Shown: piece after piece, positions 45,001-56,699 of the stretch | Layout of the letters: each line of letters begins with the position of its first letter | Position numbering within the stretch: the first letter of the stretch is position 1 | Assembly: GCF_943734655.1 (NCBI RefSeq) | Contig: NC_071354.1 | Location: 14,862,501 to 14,926,500 of the forward strand | Direction of reading: 5' to 3' | Source: Sabethes cyaneus | Taxonomy: Eukaryota > Arthropoda > Insecta > Diptera > Culicidae | Length of the DNA: 64,000 nt | Program-made: the position numbers and the translations under genes | Notes under the pieces: generated by a model | The model's input: only the letters and a program-made list of their open reading frames with translations | Databases searched by the model: none | What the model was told of the DNA's origin: nothing

Positions 45001-45004
45001 CTGG

Positions 45005-45135
45005 AAGGTGCATGGGTCGAGCTGAGCTATAATCTGAGATTATAACTGGATCCGAACCCACAACACCCGTCAGGGCTCGGCAGTAACTCGCTGGTACTAA
45101 TGTACCTTTGAACCATAGAGGCGCTGGACAAAAGG
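45005..45135 (-). mobile_element. tRNA-like SINE, second family
   Basis: The minus strand reads CAGCGCCTCTATGGTTCAAA, GGTACATTAGTACCAGCGAG and GTTGTGGGTTCGGATCC (B-box-like), then TATAATCTCAGATTATAGCT (a palindromic segment) and GACCCATGCACC. An A-box-like and a B-box-like element at roughly tRNA spacing support Pol III origin. It differs from the other SINE family in the window. Confidence 0.55.
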
Positions 45136-45424
45136 AGACTGCACAACTCCCTTATTAAGCGAGCGACGTATCTTCAAACTCCACCATCAGGCGGGTTGAG
45201 TTATTTATAGACACAAATTAAGCTTCTTCCTCGATCTCTTGTAATCAAACCACCGGATTGAAAAGTTGAAATAGTTAAAGGAACTACCGTTTCAAAAAAT
45301 TGTATATGCCTGACCTCATTTCAAGGTCGAGACAAAAACACGTGGTTGGTCTAATAATTTTCTTTCTGCAATTCACAATTTCCTTTGAAGAATTTTTGTT
45401 TGCGGGCCTAAAACAAAGCTCCAA

Positions 45425-45810
45425 TTAAATCCAATCCAAATTCACTTCATTTGAAACCTCCAAGTTAATATTCAATTAAAAATTCAATTTCCAATCTAAT
45501 TTAAGTCCAATTTTAGGGCCAAATTTAAATCCGGTTTCAAGTCCAATTTCCAGTTCAAATTAAAGTAAGGTTTCAATTTATCTAAATTCTAGTCCGATAT
45601 CGAGGCTAACTTCAAGTTCTACTCTGTGTCTTGACTTTATTCTAGAGGTATAGCATTTAGCTATTAATTTTAGACTTTCGACTATAATTTTTATTTTCGC
45701 TTTCACTTTTGATTTGACTTATGACAGTTTGCTGTCGACTTTTGCCGTTTAATTTTTGATTTTTAACTGTTTGTAGACTTTTGATTTTAGACTTTTTGAT
45801 TTTTGCCTTT
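45425..45810 (-). repeat. Degenerate 'CAAGTCCAATTTC' array
   Basis: Words of the form AAGTCCAATTT recur at 45.42-45.60 kb, the inverse of the array at 18.8 kb, and grade into GACTTTTGATTTT-type words to about 45.81 kb. No gene. Confidence 0.7.
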
Positions 45811-45889
45811 GAGTAAATCTCATTGCAACAAGGCCACTACTGACTGGAAGTCTTCAAATATTTAAACTTTCAAACGTGAATGGTTGAAA

Positions 45890-46690
45890 ATCTATATATA
45901 TAAAAGTGAGCGAGAGTATATTTGTATGTTCCGCCATAACTCCAGAGCCCCTTGACCGTTCTCCACCAAACTTGGCACACATGTTCTTAGACATAAGGGA
46001 ATCAGCACTGGGGGGTTGACAGAAGGGGATCCCTAATAAGAGGAAAGGTCCAAGTAAGGAAAAAGGGTTGCGTTTCTCTTGCATTTAGATCGATTACAGT
46101 TATGCAAGTGACTGTGAGAAAAGAGGGAGATTCCACTGAATGAAAAAACCCTTTGTTTCGTTTCCGTTAAAGCGGTTTTCATTGAGCTAACCAATGTCAG
46201 AAGGTGGAGCTGACTGGGAAGGAGCCGACAATGGGAGGGAGGGGGTTGGGGTTAACGTGAGTATGTATGTATGTTTCGCCATAACTCCGGAACGTCTGGA
46301 CGGTTCCTATTTTTGAAATAAAAGAATCCTGCCGGTCGCTTACAACGAGGGAGAAAGATTCAAATGGGTGAAGGGGCGCGTTTCTCTTGCATTTGGAACG
46401 ATAGCAGTTGCACAAGTGGATTTCTGAAAGGGGGAATAGGGTAGTTATTGACACGGGGTTCCAAAACGAAAAAAGGGTTTGTGTCGAGTTATAGGGGTAA
46501 TCGAGAAGACTTACAAGTGGCTGAGGGACAACAGCTGGGGAATTGACACAGAGAGTAGACACATTCAAATGAAGAAAAAGGGTTTTGTTTCTTGCATTAT
46601 GAGAATTTTCGTTACAATAACAGATGTATAAGTGACTGAGAAGCAAAGAAACGCAAGTAAGATCGGGCAGTGAGCTAGTGTTCAATAAAT
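45890..46690 (+). repeat. Dispersed repeat with GCCATAACTCCGGAACG modules
   Basis: Two successive modules each contain a GCCATAACTCC word, followed by TTGCATTT and CAAGTG words. The first also has CAAACTTGGCACACATG and GAATCAGCACTGGGGGGTTG. The same modules form the inner arms of the giant foldback at 26-28 kb. A minus-strand frame of 162 codons here has no recognisable domain. Confidence 0.6.
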
Positions 46691-46950
46691 GAGGATTACA
46701 TTTTCAATATCTCGATTGCCAAGGGGTCCAACAGTTAAAAAAAGTTGTATTTTTAGCAAACCTTGCTATCGTTCTTCTTCATTTGTTCTTTTCACATTAG
46801 TATTTTTCAAATTTGCTACGAAAATAAATAATAAATGACATGGCTCTATAAAGAAGAAAAAAAGAGGTTTGAAATGAAGTGAATAATCTTTTGGTGGCCA
46901 TCTTGGATTTGGTCACCATTTTAGATTGTATCAGAAAATCGCCTATTTCT

Positions 46951-47188
46951 CACCATAAATGCACCAATCAATTTTTATTCTAAGATCGCCATAATTAAAT
47001 AAAACAATCAATTATCTATGGTACGATTTACAATTTTCATGAATTGTTTAATTTTGTTATAAAAGGTTAATATTGAATTAGGTTAATTACGCTGTATATT
47101 AGAATTAATGAATGCTTATTTTAACATATTTTCTTAGCTTTCCAATGGCGATCTTAGAATAAAAATGGGTAGGTGCAGTCGTATGGTG
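46951..47188. mobile_element. Short foldback MITE
   Basis: The arms contain CACCATAAATGCACCAATC, then TTTTTATTCTAAGATCGCCA, inverted at the right end, with an AT-rich loop of about 150 bases. The right edge adjoins the LOA/R1-like RT fragment. Confidence 0.68.
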
Positions 47189-47257
47189 GCCCAAGGTGAA
47201 TGAGGTGACAACCCAAGCCAAACTAAGCAAATTTCAGCACCTGGCCTGTTTTACTCT

Positions 47258-47925
47258 TCAGGTTATGCCAAACAGTGAGCTGCATGCCCAGATATCCGAA
47301 GTAGCTTTCTTAACAGCATAATATAGGCGGGCAGCCCAGTTCAGTTTTTTATCGAGAATTATTCCGAGGTGTTTGACTTCATTACTGAAGCGCAGTCTGA
47401 CACCATTCAGTATAGGGGGAGTAATGGTATGTTTCCTTCGCCTAGTGAATGGTATAACGACTGTTGTGGTTGGGTCAAGTCCCTCTTGTGAGCACCATAA
47501 CATGGTGGTGTTTAGAGCTCCTTGCAAGCGACTTGACAATACTGCGTCACACTTTCCTCTGACGATAAGTACAACGTCGTCAGCGTAAGCAATGGTCTCA
47601 TAACCATGCGCTGATAGCTTGTGAATGAGTGCGTCGGCTACCAGTGACCAGAGCAGGGGGGAGAGAACTCCTCCCTGTGGACATCCTTTCATCACCGAAA
47701 TCGTGACCGACGTATCTTCCAATGAGGCTGTAAATTCTCTGCTAGAGAGCATTGCTTGAATCCAGCTCATTGTAGTGTGGTCGATTCTCTTTTGACAGAG
47801 AGCCGTATTAATTGACGCCAAGATATTTGAGCGATTTCCCAATTAACGTCACTAAGCAGTGCAGTGCGGTTTCCGTAGATTTACCGTGATGATATGCATG
47901 TTGATTTACATGAGGGGCCCTCTGT
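47258..47925 (-). pseudogene. RT fragment of a LOA/R1-like non-LTR element
   Basis: A 194-residue frame carries MSWIQAML, KGCPQGGVLSPLLW, SAHGYETIAYADDVVLIVRG (catalytic YADD) and GVRLRFSNEVKHLGIILDKK. A piece upstream in another frame, HVNQHAYHHGKSTETALHC, is the preceding RT motif. A stop and a gap of about 40 residues, including the FDNTS-type catalytic motif, separate them. The C-terminal part is missing. The GCPQGGVLSPLLW and YADDV style suits LOA, R1 or I-type clades. Confidence 0.85.
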
Positions 47926-47969
47926 TTCGTGGTATTGAAAATGAAACTCTAATTTTTTAACCATTATCA

Positions 47970-48250
47970 AAGTTACTTACTTATGTATCCATGTCCGCCG
48001 ATCCGGCAGAACAAAGGGATGAAATCATAGGTTGATCAGAGATCAACCATGAGCCTCTGGGTCTGCTTCTTCTACGCTATCCTTGCGGATTCCAATCGAG
48101 TGCTTCTCTGCAGATCTCGTTCGCTCCTCTTCTCAAGTTGTGATCGATCGATTATCGAGCTATCACGGAGTATTCGAAGAATGATAAACTGGATGAAACT
48201 GGGAAATTTCTATACGAGCCAAAAATATATTGGGTCGTTCAATGGCAAAT
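47970..48250 (-). repeat. 3'-end-like fragment with TAAG tail
   Basis: On the minus strand the segment ends CCGGATCGGCGGACATGGAT and then ATAAGTAAGTAAGTAAC, a tail of TAAG units. The tail is like that of the intact RTE-like LINE, but the body does not match that LINE. It may be the 3' end of another retroposon or a SINE that uses the same machinery. Confidence 0.45.
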
Positions 48251-48574
48251 GGGACTCCAACCCACACTCTCTCGGTACCCAAGTGTTTTTGCAATTGAAC
48301 TACCGCCACACCCTATTATTAGAAACTCTTTCATTGAACAAAAAAGTTTACGTGGAACCGTGACAGAGTCAGTGACAACTAAAACAGAAAAAAATCAATC
48401 ACGTTTCAATATATCTAGACCGCGCGTTAGTAGTGGCTTCGTTTCAACGAGAATTACTCCATTCAAACCATCACTTTCCCAAGTAACAAACCCAAAACCG
48501 CTTGGTTTTATTTGAATTTTGTAAAGGGTTTATTGCGGTATTAATCATTACCGCATCCTTAAGTTGAAGCTCAC

Positions 48575-48760
48575 AGCTGGCTTCGAGGAACCACGCTGGT
48601 CTAACAAGCCAGCCGTCGTGTATTCGAATCGCAGATGGGGAGGTTGTTCGACTCAATAGGATCGTAGCATTAGCTCCGCAATTGTCATGTACTCTGTAGT
48701 TATAGCGGGTGAAGTCTGTCGAATAAAAACTAAAGGTCAAGTTTCGCGAAATGGAATCTA
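48575..48760 (+). mobile_element. tRNA-related SINE (body variant 2)
   Basis: It reads TGGCTTCGAGGAACCACG, CTGGTCTAACAAGCCAG and GTATTCGAATCGCAGAT, then the GACTCAATAGGATCGTAGCA body and an AAAGGTCAAGTTTCGCG tail. It matches the copy at 27.1 kb. Confidence 0.78.
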
Positions 48761-48850
48761 TCAAATATTTAGTAGAAGACCAGGAACTTTGAACAATACA
48801 ATTGAATGGAAATTGTGTAACATTTCCTACAATGTAACGCATGTTACAAA
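48755..48850 (+). repeat. Repeat shared with 62.3 kb (opposite strand)
   Basis: CTATCAAATATTTAGTAGAA, GGAACTTTGAAC and AACATTTCCTACAATGTAAC followed by GCATGT recur on the minus strand at 62.3-62.4 kb. The segment directly follows the SINE tail here. Confidence 0.7.
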
Positions 48851-48899
48851 ATAATCCAGTCAACGTGGACAAATCGTACCTGATTTTCAATCAGCTTCA

Positions 48900-51800
48900 T
48901 TTATTTGTTTTGACGATGTCAGGGCTTGATTGCTAGACGATCAGAGGATAAAAATTCTATTAAAAAAGACAAGATAACAATCTACGAGACCGCGATATAG
49001 AATTAAACTTATTAAATCCAATGAAATATGGAGATTATTCCATGCATAAATTTTAGCCTACCGGTTGTTGTTTTTTTTACTCATCGATATAATTATAATC
49101 AACGCGACTGCCACAATATTGTTTGTCAGCTGCGAAAATCGGCTTTCAACAAAACTGTTAGCGAATTCACCGGTCGGAATCGTTGGCAATTGGTTTTGTG
49201 CCCCTGGCAAGGGTTACCGGCTGGTAACTGGTGACTCAGTATCGAATAATTCGAAAATTCAATTTATTCTTCAAAGGCTCCAGGATAAAATATGTAAACG
49301 AAATTGTAAAATTAAGCTCATCAGACAGCTCTGTCAACCGTTTGGATGTTGGGATGTTCTCTTATGTTTTTTTGGATGTCGAATTTCCGAACAAGTTAAA
49401 AAAGAAACCGTGTTCACATTTTTATTGCGAATGGAATTGTTATGAAAAAAAATTGAACAATGAAGTGAATTTTACTAACAATTTTGTCGAAAATTGTAAC
49501 TGGATTTAAAACAGTCATCAGATTTGAACTGGCTTTAAATCCTTTTATGAAAATTTGTGTCTGCTCTCGCTGAGGGGATGCTAGGATACAACATAAACTG
49601 ACAATTGAATATTGTCATCAAATTACATTTCTAAAGTAGCTTTTACCGGATCACAAACCGTTTCGAAACTAAACAGAACGAATCAAATTATCGCTCTGTA
49701 CTTCTTTGCTCCCCCTGTTTCACCCAAACGTTCGTGAGCTTTAGAGCATAAAATAGCGCCGGGGCTTAACTGCCACCCAGCAGCAGCAGAACGAACTCAT
49801 CGTACGAGAGGGAGCCATTACGAACTCATCCTGTTATTCTATTTTTAGTCGAATAATAGAAAACCTATCAGTACGAACAAAAAGCCTTCCTTCCTGTTAG
49901 AGCGCTTCGCTTCCTGTATCCAGCCGGATTTGCGAAACATATTGCCAATTTGAGTGAAACGACTAAAAACTTCAACCTTGCACTGCAAATCCGGCCCAAC
50001 GCGGCGAGTTTCCTTTATATATTTCAATCCCGGTCCATCCTATGGACGTTACTGCTACCTTTTACTCATGTATTATAATCTTGGTTATATATAATCGCGC
50101 TTTCCTGTGAACGTTCGTGAATTGGTCGGTCGGTCGGTGAAAGTCTGTGATCTGACAGTTTTTGTGTGCGCCTCAGGGTGGGTGGGGCACACAAACGGAT
50201 GTGAATGTAAACGATATTCCTTGGAGCGTTAATAAAAGTAAAAATAAGCACATCATTAGTCGAACTGCTGTATTCCATTCAGGGTTGTTTGTCTGCGCTT
50301 CCTCTCTATGTAGGTATTATAATTTTGCTTGCTTTTCCGCAATTCAAACATAAGAGCTTAAATTTTATTCTGTGTGCTTTATACCAGAATGTTTTCGTCT
50401 CAATTGATGTGGAAAAAAATGCAGATGAAATCAAATTTAATCTCTTCTGTATGCATACTCACCCTAGATGAAATCTACCCGCAGCACAATTTTACATTCT
50501 AATCTTCATTACAGTGGAGTGCCTGCTTTGCTTTGCTGGGCATGATCCACTGTGAAATTTCGGAAGACTTTTCTTCTTCGCGGAAGACTCAGCGAGAAAT
50601 ACTTCAAGCTAAGCTAAAAAATATTCAATTGGATCTTTTACTAATAGAAAATTTTCCACACAATTCAGCTCCTGAACGGGAACAGTACATTGTTTAAGCT
50701 CTCCCGGCAAAGTTAAGAAAGTTGGGGATGGCTTGAATACATACCGGGCGTCTCCATGGTTCAGCGGAAGTATGCAAATTTTGTTATGAATGAAACTATT
50801 TACATACAGGGGGAAGTATGGGGTTAATGCGACTTCGGAAACTCACAATTGTTATAACGTCTTGATGAAATACGTGGAACGTATAATTCATATGAAAAGC
50901 ACAGATGATGAGGTTCCCTTGTTGCAGGTTAAACTACGGCAAAAGCTTAAAACAAGGATGATTTACGTTATTGTGTGCAGGTGGAACTAAAGAGCCTTTA
51001 TACTCCCTACAGAACTTGGCGAGTGAATAGCTATGGAAGAAACGTGAACAAAAAGGAAGGAAATGCCAGCTCGCAGGAAAAGCTGGAAAATTTATTTCGC
51101 CTTGCCGCCAGGGCTCCACGATGAGTGCGTTTGCTCGGAATAGTGTATGTTGGTAATCATCTAAATCAAATGCAGACTTCTGTTGAAAGCACCTTCATTG
51201 ACAAATCATCGATGAGCGAAATTATTGCAGTGACGTTAACGATTACATATTACAGGTATAGATCGCACATCCCCTATAGCGAACTTGTTTTGAAGCCATC
51301 TGGGTGATTTACGAGGGACGACAAGTATAAGAAACAGGACGTTCACAACGGTCTAGCCTGCAGACCAGCACCAACGTACTCTATCCTGTATTGACTGTAT
51401 TGAAAAGGACGGTCTCTCTGGTGCTGTCGACAATTGATTGTCATTCCCGGTTCCATAGAAAACGGAAAAGCCATAGATTTTGTTGAATGAAACGTAAAGA
51501 AAAATAAGCACAGGAAACAAGTTTATTTTGCTCTCGAAAAAAGATCGATTCTGAAATAACAAAAAAGTGACAAAATAGCAATTTATTTCGACTTTGTCCG
51601 CAATCTACTTATTTGTAAAAAGATAAATTTGAAAAGCTCCGACAAAACAATAACGACAAAACCATTTGGTACGCAGATCGTGTCGGAAATTTTGCGGTCA
51701 ATTATGAAAATTGAGGCCATTTCGTATTCACATTGTCGACTTTTCACTCACAAATGAGAATCATCAATTGTCGACACAGCGCTCAACGTTCCACGTGTCT

Positions 51801-52365
51801 AGGGGGGTCTATCAAATGGTACAGCTGAATATCGGGCTAGTCGTGCTAGTGGATGTTTTTCAACGCCTCTTCCATCCGAAAATCAGAGACCATTTGTCTG
51901 GCGGCACGTTTCGGTTCCATGAGGCATCATCAGACACAATGTGGGATGTGTGGGCGTGCTATGACGAACCTAATTAAATTATGATTAACATCGTTGCAGA
52001 GCGGGCCGTTGTCGTCGAAAAATAATGAACTTACCGCCGCAAGACCACAACGAGCTGACCATAAAGTGTGGCTCATTTGCACCGACCGGTCCCATGGTCA
52101 GGCAGTCAGCCTAGAGAAGGAGGCCTATTTTTATTGCCTGAATCGAAGTTGCTAGCAGGACAAGAGGATAAATTATCTGGAGAGTTATGTTATTATTAGG
52201 ATTATGCTACGTAAGAACTGAGGCTCTACTGATTTTAACAGTTGTGACGAAGTGATTTTTAAAAATTAATTATGCTAAAAGTAGTCAATGTTAAACTTCA
52301 GATTATATATTTCTAAAAGGCACTGTAAGTTTCGCTTTGTCTAAAAGCAAAGTAAATTAACCTAA
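48900..52365. other. No gene recognised
   Basis: Several frames of 60-126 codons (such as 49065-49445 and 51711-51977) carry no recognisable domain and no splice support. Composition is normal AT-rich, and no repeats were identified. Confidence 0.35.
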
Positions 52366-52510
52366 ATTTGAGTCCAATTTCAAATAAAATTTCAAGTCCA
52401 CTTTAAATTAAAAATTCTTAGTTTACGGAACGATTTCACATCCAGTTTCAATCCATTTTTAAGTCTAATTTAATCTCGATTTCAGATTAAACTTCAACTT
52501 CGATTCAGAG
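52366..52510 (-). repeat. Degenerate 'AAGTCCAATTTCA' array fragment
   Basis: A short stretch of the same word family as the arrays at 18.8, 22.8 and 45.4 kb. It is followed by a GAGGAGGACTGGGAG...GGGGCCCC patch that recalls the GGGGCACGTGCCCC patch after the 22.8-kb array. Confidence 0.6.
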
Positions 52511-52727
52511 GAGGACTGGGAGCCGGAGGGATTTTGAGATTAGGGGCCCCACTCTTTAATGTTCTCATGATAGTTAATTTAAAAAAAAAAACAGCATTTG
52601 CTGAAAATATATGACAGTGCTACAAAGACAGTAAACCAAATAATTATTTTAAATCATTATTTATATTTGTAGCTGGTTCTTTTTGACAGTAAATTGGTAC
52701 TTTTTCGACACAACGTGTCACGTCTTG

Positions 52728-53740
52728 TTCTAGGTTCGGGACGACCATAGATAAGCTAAATGATTCCGTACGATCATTGTTGAATGATGTATATGGTTCG
52801 GTACGACCATAGATGAATTTAATGATTCGGCACGATCATTTTTGATATAGTATATGGTTTGGTACAACCATAAATGAATTGAATGATTTGGTACGATCAT
52901 TGTTGAATGAAGTATATGGTTCGGTATGACCACAGATGAATTAAATGATTCGGTACGATCATTGTTGAATGATATATATGATACGAAACGACCATAGATG
53001 AATGTAATGATTCGGTACGATTATTGATGAATGATGTATATGGTTCGTTACGGCCATAGATTAATTTAATGATTCGACACGATCACTGTGGATGAAGTAT
53101 ATGATTTAGTACGTCCATAGATGAATTAAATGATTCAGTACGATCGTGCTGCTCGAGTCAAAGATGCTGATACGGTCATTGATGAATCATGTATATAGTT
53201 CGGAACGACCATAGTTGAGCTAAATGATTCGGTACGATCATTGTTGAATGATGTATATGGTTCGGAACGATCATAGATGAATTTAATGATCTGGTACTAT
53301 CATTTTTGATGTAGTATATGGTTTGGTACGACCATAAATAAATTGAATGATTCGGTACGATCATTGTTGAATAAAGTATATGGTTCGGTACAACCACAGA
53401 TGAATTAAATGATTCGGTACGATCATTGTTGAATGATATATATGATACGGAACGACCATAGATGAATGTAATGATTCGGTACGATTATTGATGAATGATG
53501 TATATGGTTCGGAACGACCAAAGATGACTTAAATGATTCGGTACGATCATGTATATGGTTCGGTACGACCATAGATGAGTTTAATGATCCGGTACGATCA
53601 TTGTTGAATGATGTATATGGTTCGATACAAAAGTTAAATGAAAAGATATCGATCGGTAAGACCATAGACGAATGAAATTGCTTGGAATACGACCATTGGT
53701 TAAAATTAAATGGTTTTGTACGATTATTGTCCAAAAGATG
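52728..53740. repeat. Minisatellite, about 62-bp unit of two half-repeats
   Basis: Units alternate ATGATTCGGTACGATCATTG with ATGGTTCGGTACGACCATAG halves, each containing the palindrome TCGGTACGA. About 16 units are present. The order of variants at 52.73-53.04 kb is repeated 464 bases later, showing a larger duplicated block. Small minus-strand frames rich in Ile/Pro/Asn/His are artefacts. Confidence 0.9.
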
Positions 53741-54336
53741 GCTTTATTCTGTGTGAATCTAGTACCAGATTATATCCATAAGCAGCAATACAGGCTTAAA
53801 CTGTTGATTTATTTGGATTTTTGACAGATGACATGGCTGATCCATTTCATACTGATTTTTTAAGCTGCATAAAGGTTGAAGAGACGTTAATTACCGGCTA
53901 GAAAAGCTTTGCAAAACTACTTCACATTGTAAAAATAGAATTGACAGTATGACGCAAAACCGGCTATTTAAAAGCGCGGCAAAGCCCTCTGTTAAGCTTC
54001 ATTGCAGCTACAAAAGCAACCATTAAGACGCACAAAGCTTGGTTTAGATTTAGATGTTTAAGAGCTAAACAAAGGTTTTCATTTGTATTAGAAAACCTTC
54101 TCCCAGATAAAGGTTCAATATCATCAGTTTCAAAAGCGTTTGATCAGCCTGAAATTGTTACTTGGGGCACGTTGCGATGCACGAAAGTTCATCATGGACA
54201 GGAGCTTCGGCGAAACGATTCCACCATTCAGCATTTTGTCCACAAGTACTACCTGTTGTAGCTTGCGATGCCATTCAAGCGTGTTCAGTTCAAGCAGACG
54301 ATAGCGATCCGGATATGGAGGAAGGTTGTATGGATC
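53741..54336. other. No gene recognised
   Basis: A + frame of 80 codons at 54162 overlaps the antisense of an RT fragment and is not credible. Otherwise featureless. Confidence 0.4.
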
Positions 54337-54915
54337 TTACCAGGGTAAATCCCTCAATGCCACACGCATTCTCTGCACACGCTCGTTTCGCAAGTTCCAT
54401 GTGAGCTTGTGTGAAGTCCAAACACAAACATTTGCAAGTAGGGAGCGTATAACGGAGTAGAGCAACGATTTCAAACAATGAGGACTCTTGAAGCTTCGTC
54501 CGATTTTTGCGATGAATATAACTTGCCTATTTGCTTTAGAAACGATATCTGTGCGGTGTCTGTCATATGTCCAGATTACGCCTAGATCGTTAACGTTGTC
54601 AACTCTTTTTAGCGTTTGCCCATCAATGCTAAATGCTATACTCAAAGTAAGTGACGTTTGCATTCGGTGAAATATAATTACTTAGTACTTAGCAGTGCTT
54701 ATTATTCAAGAATTTAATTTATCTAATGAAATCTGGTGACAATAACAATCCTCGATGCAACGACTCGTTAGATAGATCTTTAAGTCATCGGCGTAAACTA
54801 GTCGGCACCCATTTCCTATGGCATTTGCTGTGTCATTAAAAAAAATGATGAAAAGTAGAGGACCAAGCGTGCTACCCTGCGGTACACCTGATTTGTTTGT
54901 AAATTCACATGACAA
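54337..54915 (-). pseudogene. RT fragment of a Jockey/CR1-like non-LTR element
   Basis: The minus strand encodes SGVPQGSTLGPLLFIIFFND, then YADDLKIYL (catalytic box). After a frameshift it continues with FSIDGQTLKRVDNVNDLGV, KANRQVIFIAKIGRSF, LLYSVIRSLL and a terminal VALRDLPW. Motif order is normal for the palm and thumb of Jockey/CR1-type RTs. At least one frame change and a short deletion near 54.70 kb make it a pseudogene. The endonuclease and fingers parts are absent. Confidence 0.85.
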
Positions 54916-54919
54916 ACAA

Positions 54920-56020
54920 AAGTATTTTTCAAGTCTGTAAAGTCCCTAGGCAGAGGATCTTGCCGGTCTAGAAAGGCACAATAAAGCGTGTGAAGAAAAA
55001 TTAACTTGACAGACTAGAAGTAAGGGCAATTTTTCGAATTGCTTGAAAGATAAAGTTCCTCTTAGCCGTACCCTACGAGTCTAATCGTCTTCAATCTTGT
55101 GTTTCCTCTCAAAAAAAGTCCATGCATTTCGGAATTGTTAAGGATTTGAACAATGCAAGTGCTGACATTTGCGCCAAATGGTTTCACCATCTGGGCGATC
55201 AGTTGTAGGGATTAACTTCCGTCACAAATTCACTTCCACTTTCGTTAGGAAGAGCTTTCTTTAGGATTTCGGACGCTTGGAAGATACCAGTTAAAAGCAT
55301 GACAAAGCCGGCTTTCATCTCCAAATAAATGTAATAAATTCAAATTCATCAATAAAAATAGTTTTGAAGAGAGTAAGTTATACATTTTTTCTATGCTTTT
55401 ATATTAAGTAGTTTTTCATCATATTTTATCTTGTGAAAATTACAGAGATGGGGGGAGGTTGAATGCCTTTGGCTACAGAATATCGCTTATCCCAGCATAG
55501 GAACATGCCTCGCGCAATTTACCATCTCGGCAACGATAGATTGTGTTACCGTCGTGATAAATGAGAATAGACCCAGAAGAGTAGGTGCGTCATCGTGTCG
55601 ATAACCATCGGTATCGTCTAGATTCCGATCGCGTTCAAAGAACTGACTACTGAGCCGAGTCAGTCGTCTGCAGCTGGTTACACGAGTGGCTTCGTGGCAG
55701 TAATTAAGGCATTCACAGTATCTTATTTCGCCCTGGGATAATATATAAAACACCTATGTTCCATGTGCAATTTCCTTCGTCTATCTGAGAGACTATTTTT
55801 ATAAAAAATTATTTATAAATTCAGAATTTCAGAGAAAATTCAGAAAAAATTATTATTCATTAATGAGTCAACACAAAAGCATGAGGTTGCTCTATGGCTG
55901 TTGAGTTCTGCCATGAATCGGTCTGTTTGAGCGATTCAATGGGACTGGATCTTCTCGAAGTCGGGAGCTGGGATGTTACATATACCGCCATTAAGTTGGT
56001 CATCGCAGAACTGTCAGTAG
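54920..56020. other. No definite gene
   Basis: A minus-strand frame of 88 codons (55487-55753) has no recognised domain. It could be decayed polyprotein sequence belonging with the integrase-like piece next to it, but that is a guess. Confidence 0.3.
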
Positions 56021-56021
56021 A

Positions 56022-56410
56022 CTACTGCGCATTCGTTTGTGAGTAGGTTGTCCTCGTCGTCTTTCCACATGTAAGCCAGTATCCTGGCGCCACCAAATTT
56101 CTTGGTTGTTCGTAGACGTTGCATTTAGGAAAGGCTGCGTTTCTGTGTCGTGAGGTGGTTGCCATCTTGGGAATCACAAATTCACCAGTGTGTTCTGAGA
56201 GAGGAGTATAAGAACTTGATTCTTGATAACACTCCACTTGTCGTCATGTTTTCGCAGGACATCTTCGTAGCTTCCAGCGTGCGAAGTTGATGATCCTTCG
56301 CCGACCGTATCGTGACTTCCCATAACCCTCCGAAGTGGGGCCTACCGGGTGATATAAGCTACTATGCCCTACCGTCAGCTGATTCCAACTGAACTTAAAA
56401 TGCTTCCTTC
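56022..56410 (-). pseudogene. Decayed BEL/Pao-like integrase fragment
   Basis: One minus-strand frame encodes GPHFGGLWEVTIRSAKDHQL, RTLEATKMSCENMTTSGV and RIKFLYSSL. The PHFGGLWE block followed by a basic helix is a hallmark of the C-terminal integrase core of BEL/Pao LTR retrotransposons. The frame then breaks, and a second frame covers further downstream sequence. No LTR, protease or RT was recognised nearby, so this is an isolated remnant. Confidence 0.55.
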
Positions 56411-56621
56411 TCGAGTCTACCTTTGTACAGACAGTGCACGATGACAATACTGCGGCAGAAAAAACTTTTTTTTTGTTGGTTAATTGCCCTCCAGTCCACT
56501 TGTCCACTACTACAGAGTACCTTCCCGGCTTTAAAATTTGCTTCAGTGTCTCAATAGAATATAAAAGTTGAATGAAACAAAAGTCGAAACTATTTTCACA
56601 ACATAATTCCGCTGTTAACTT

Positions 56622-56692
56622 AATCCGACAGATACGCAACGTATTTCACCTACGGCTTACAGGCTGCAACAGTGTCTGTTTTGGAACTGCTC
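56622..56692 (-). repeat. Fragment of the GATGAAGCCTGC dispersed repeat
   Basis: ACAGATACGCAACGTATTTC, CACCTACGGCTTACAGGCT and CAGTGTCTGTTTTGG resemble the inverse of the repeat core at 2.6 and 17.1 kb, with several changes. Confidence 0.5.
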
Positions 56693-56699
56693 CGAGTTG

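Noticed and set aside
46197..46685. 162-codon minus frame
   Set aside because: It lies within a dispersed non-coding repeat shared with the foldback arms, and no domain is visible.
51711..51977. 88-codon + frame
   Set aside because: No recognisable domain, start context or neighbouring exon.
55487..55753. 88-codon minus frame as a gene
   Set aside because: No recognised motif; at most decayed retroelement sequence.
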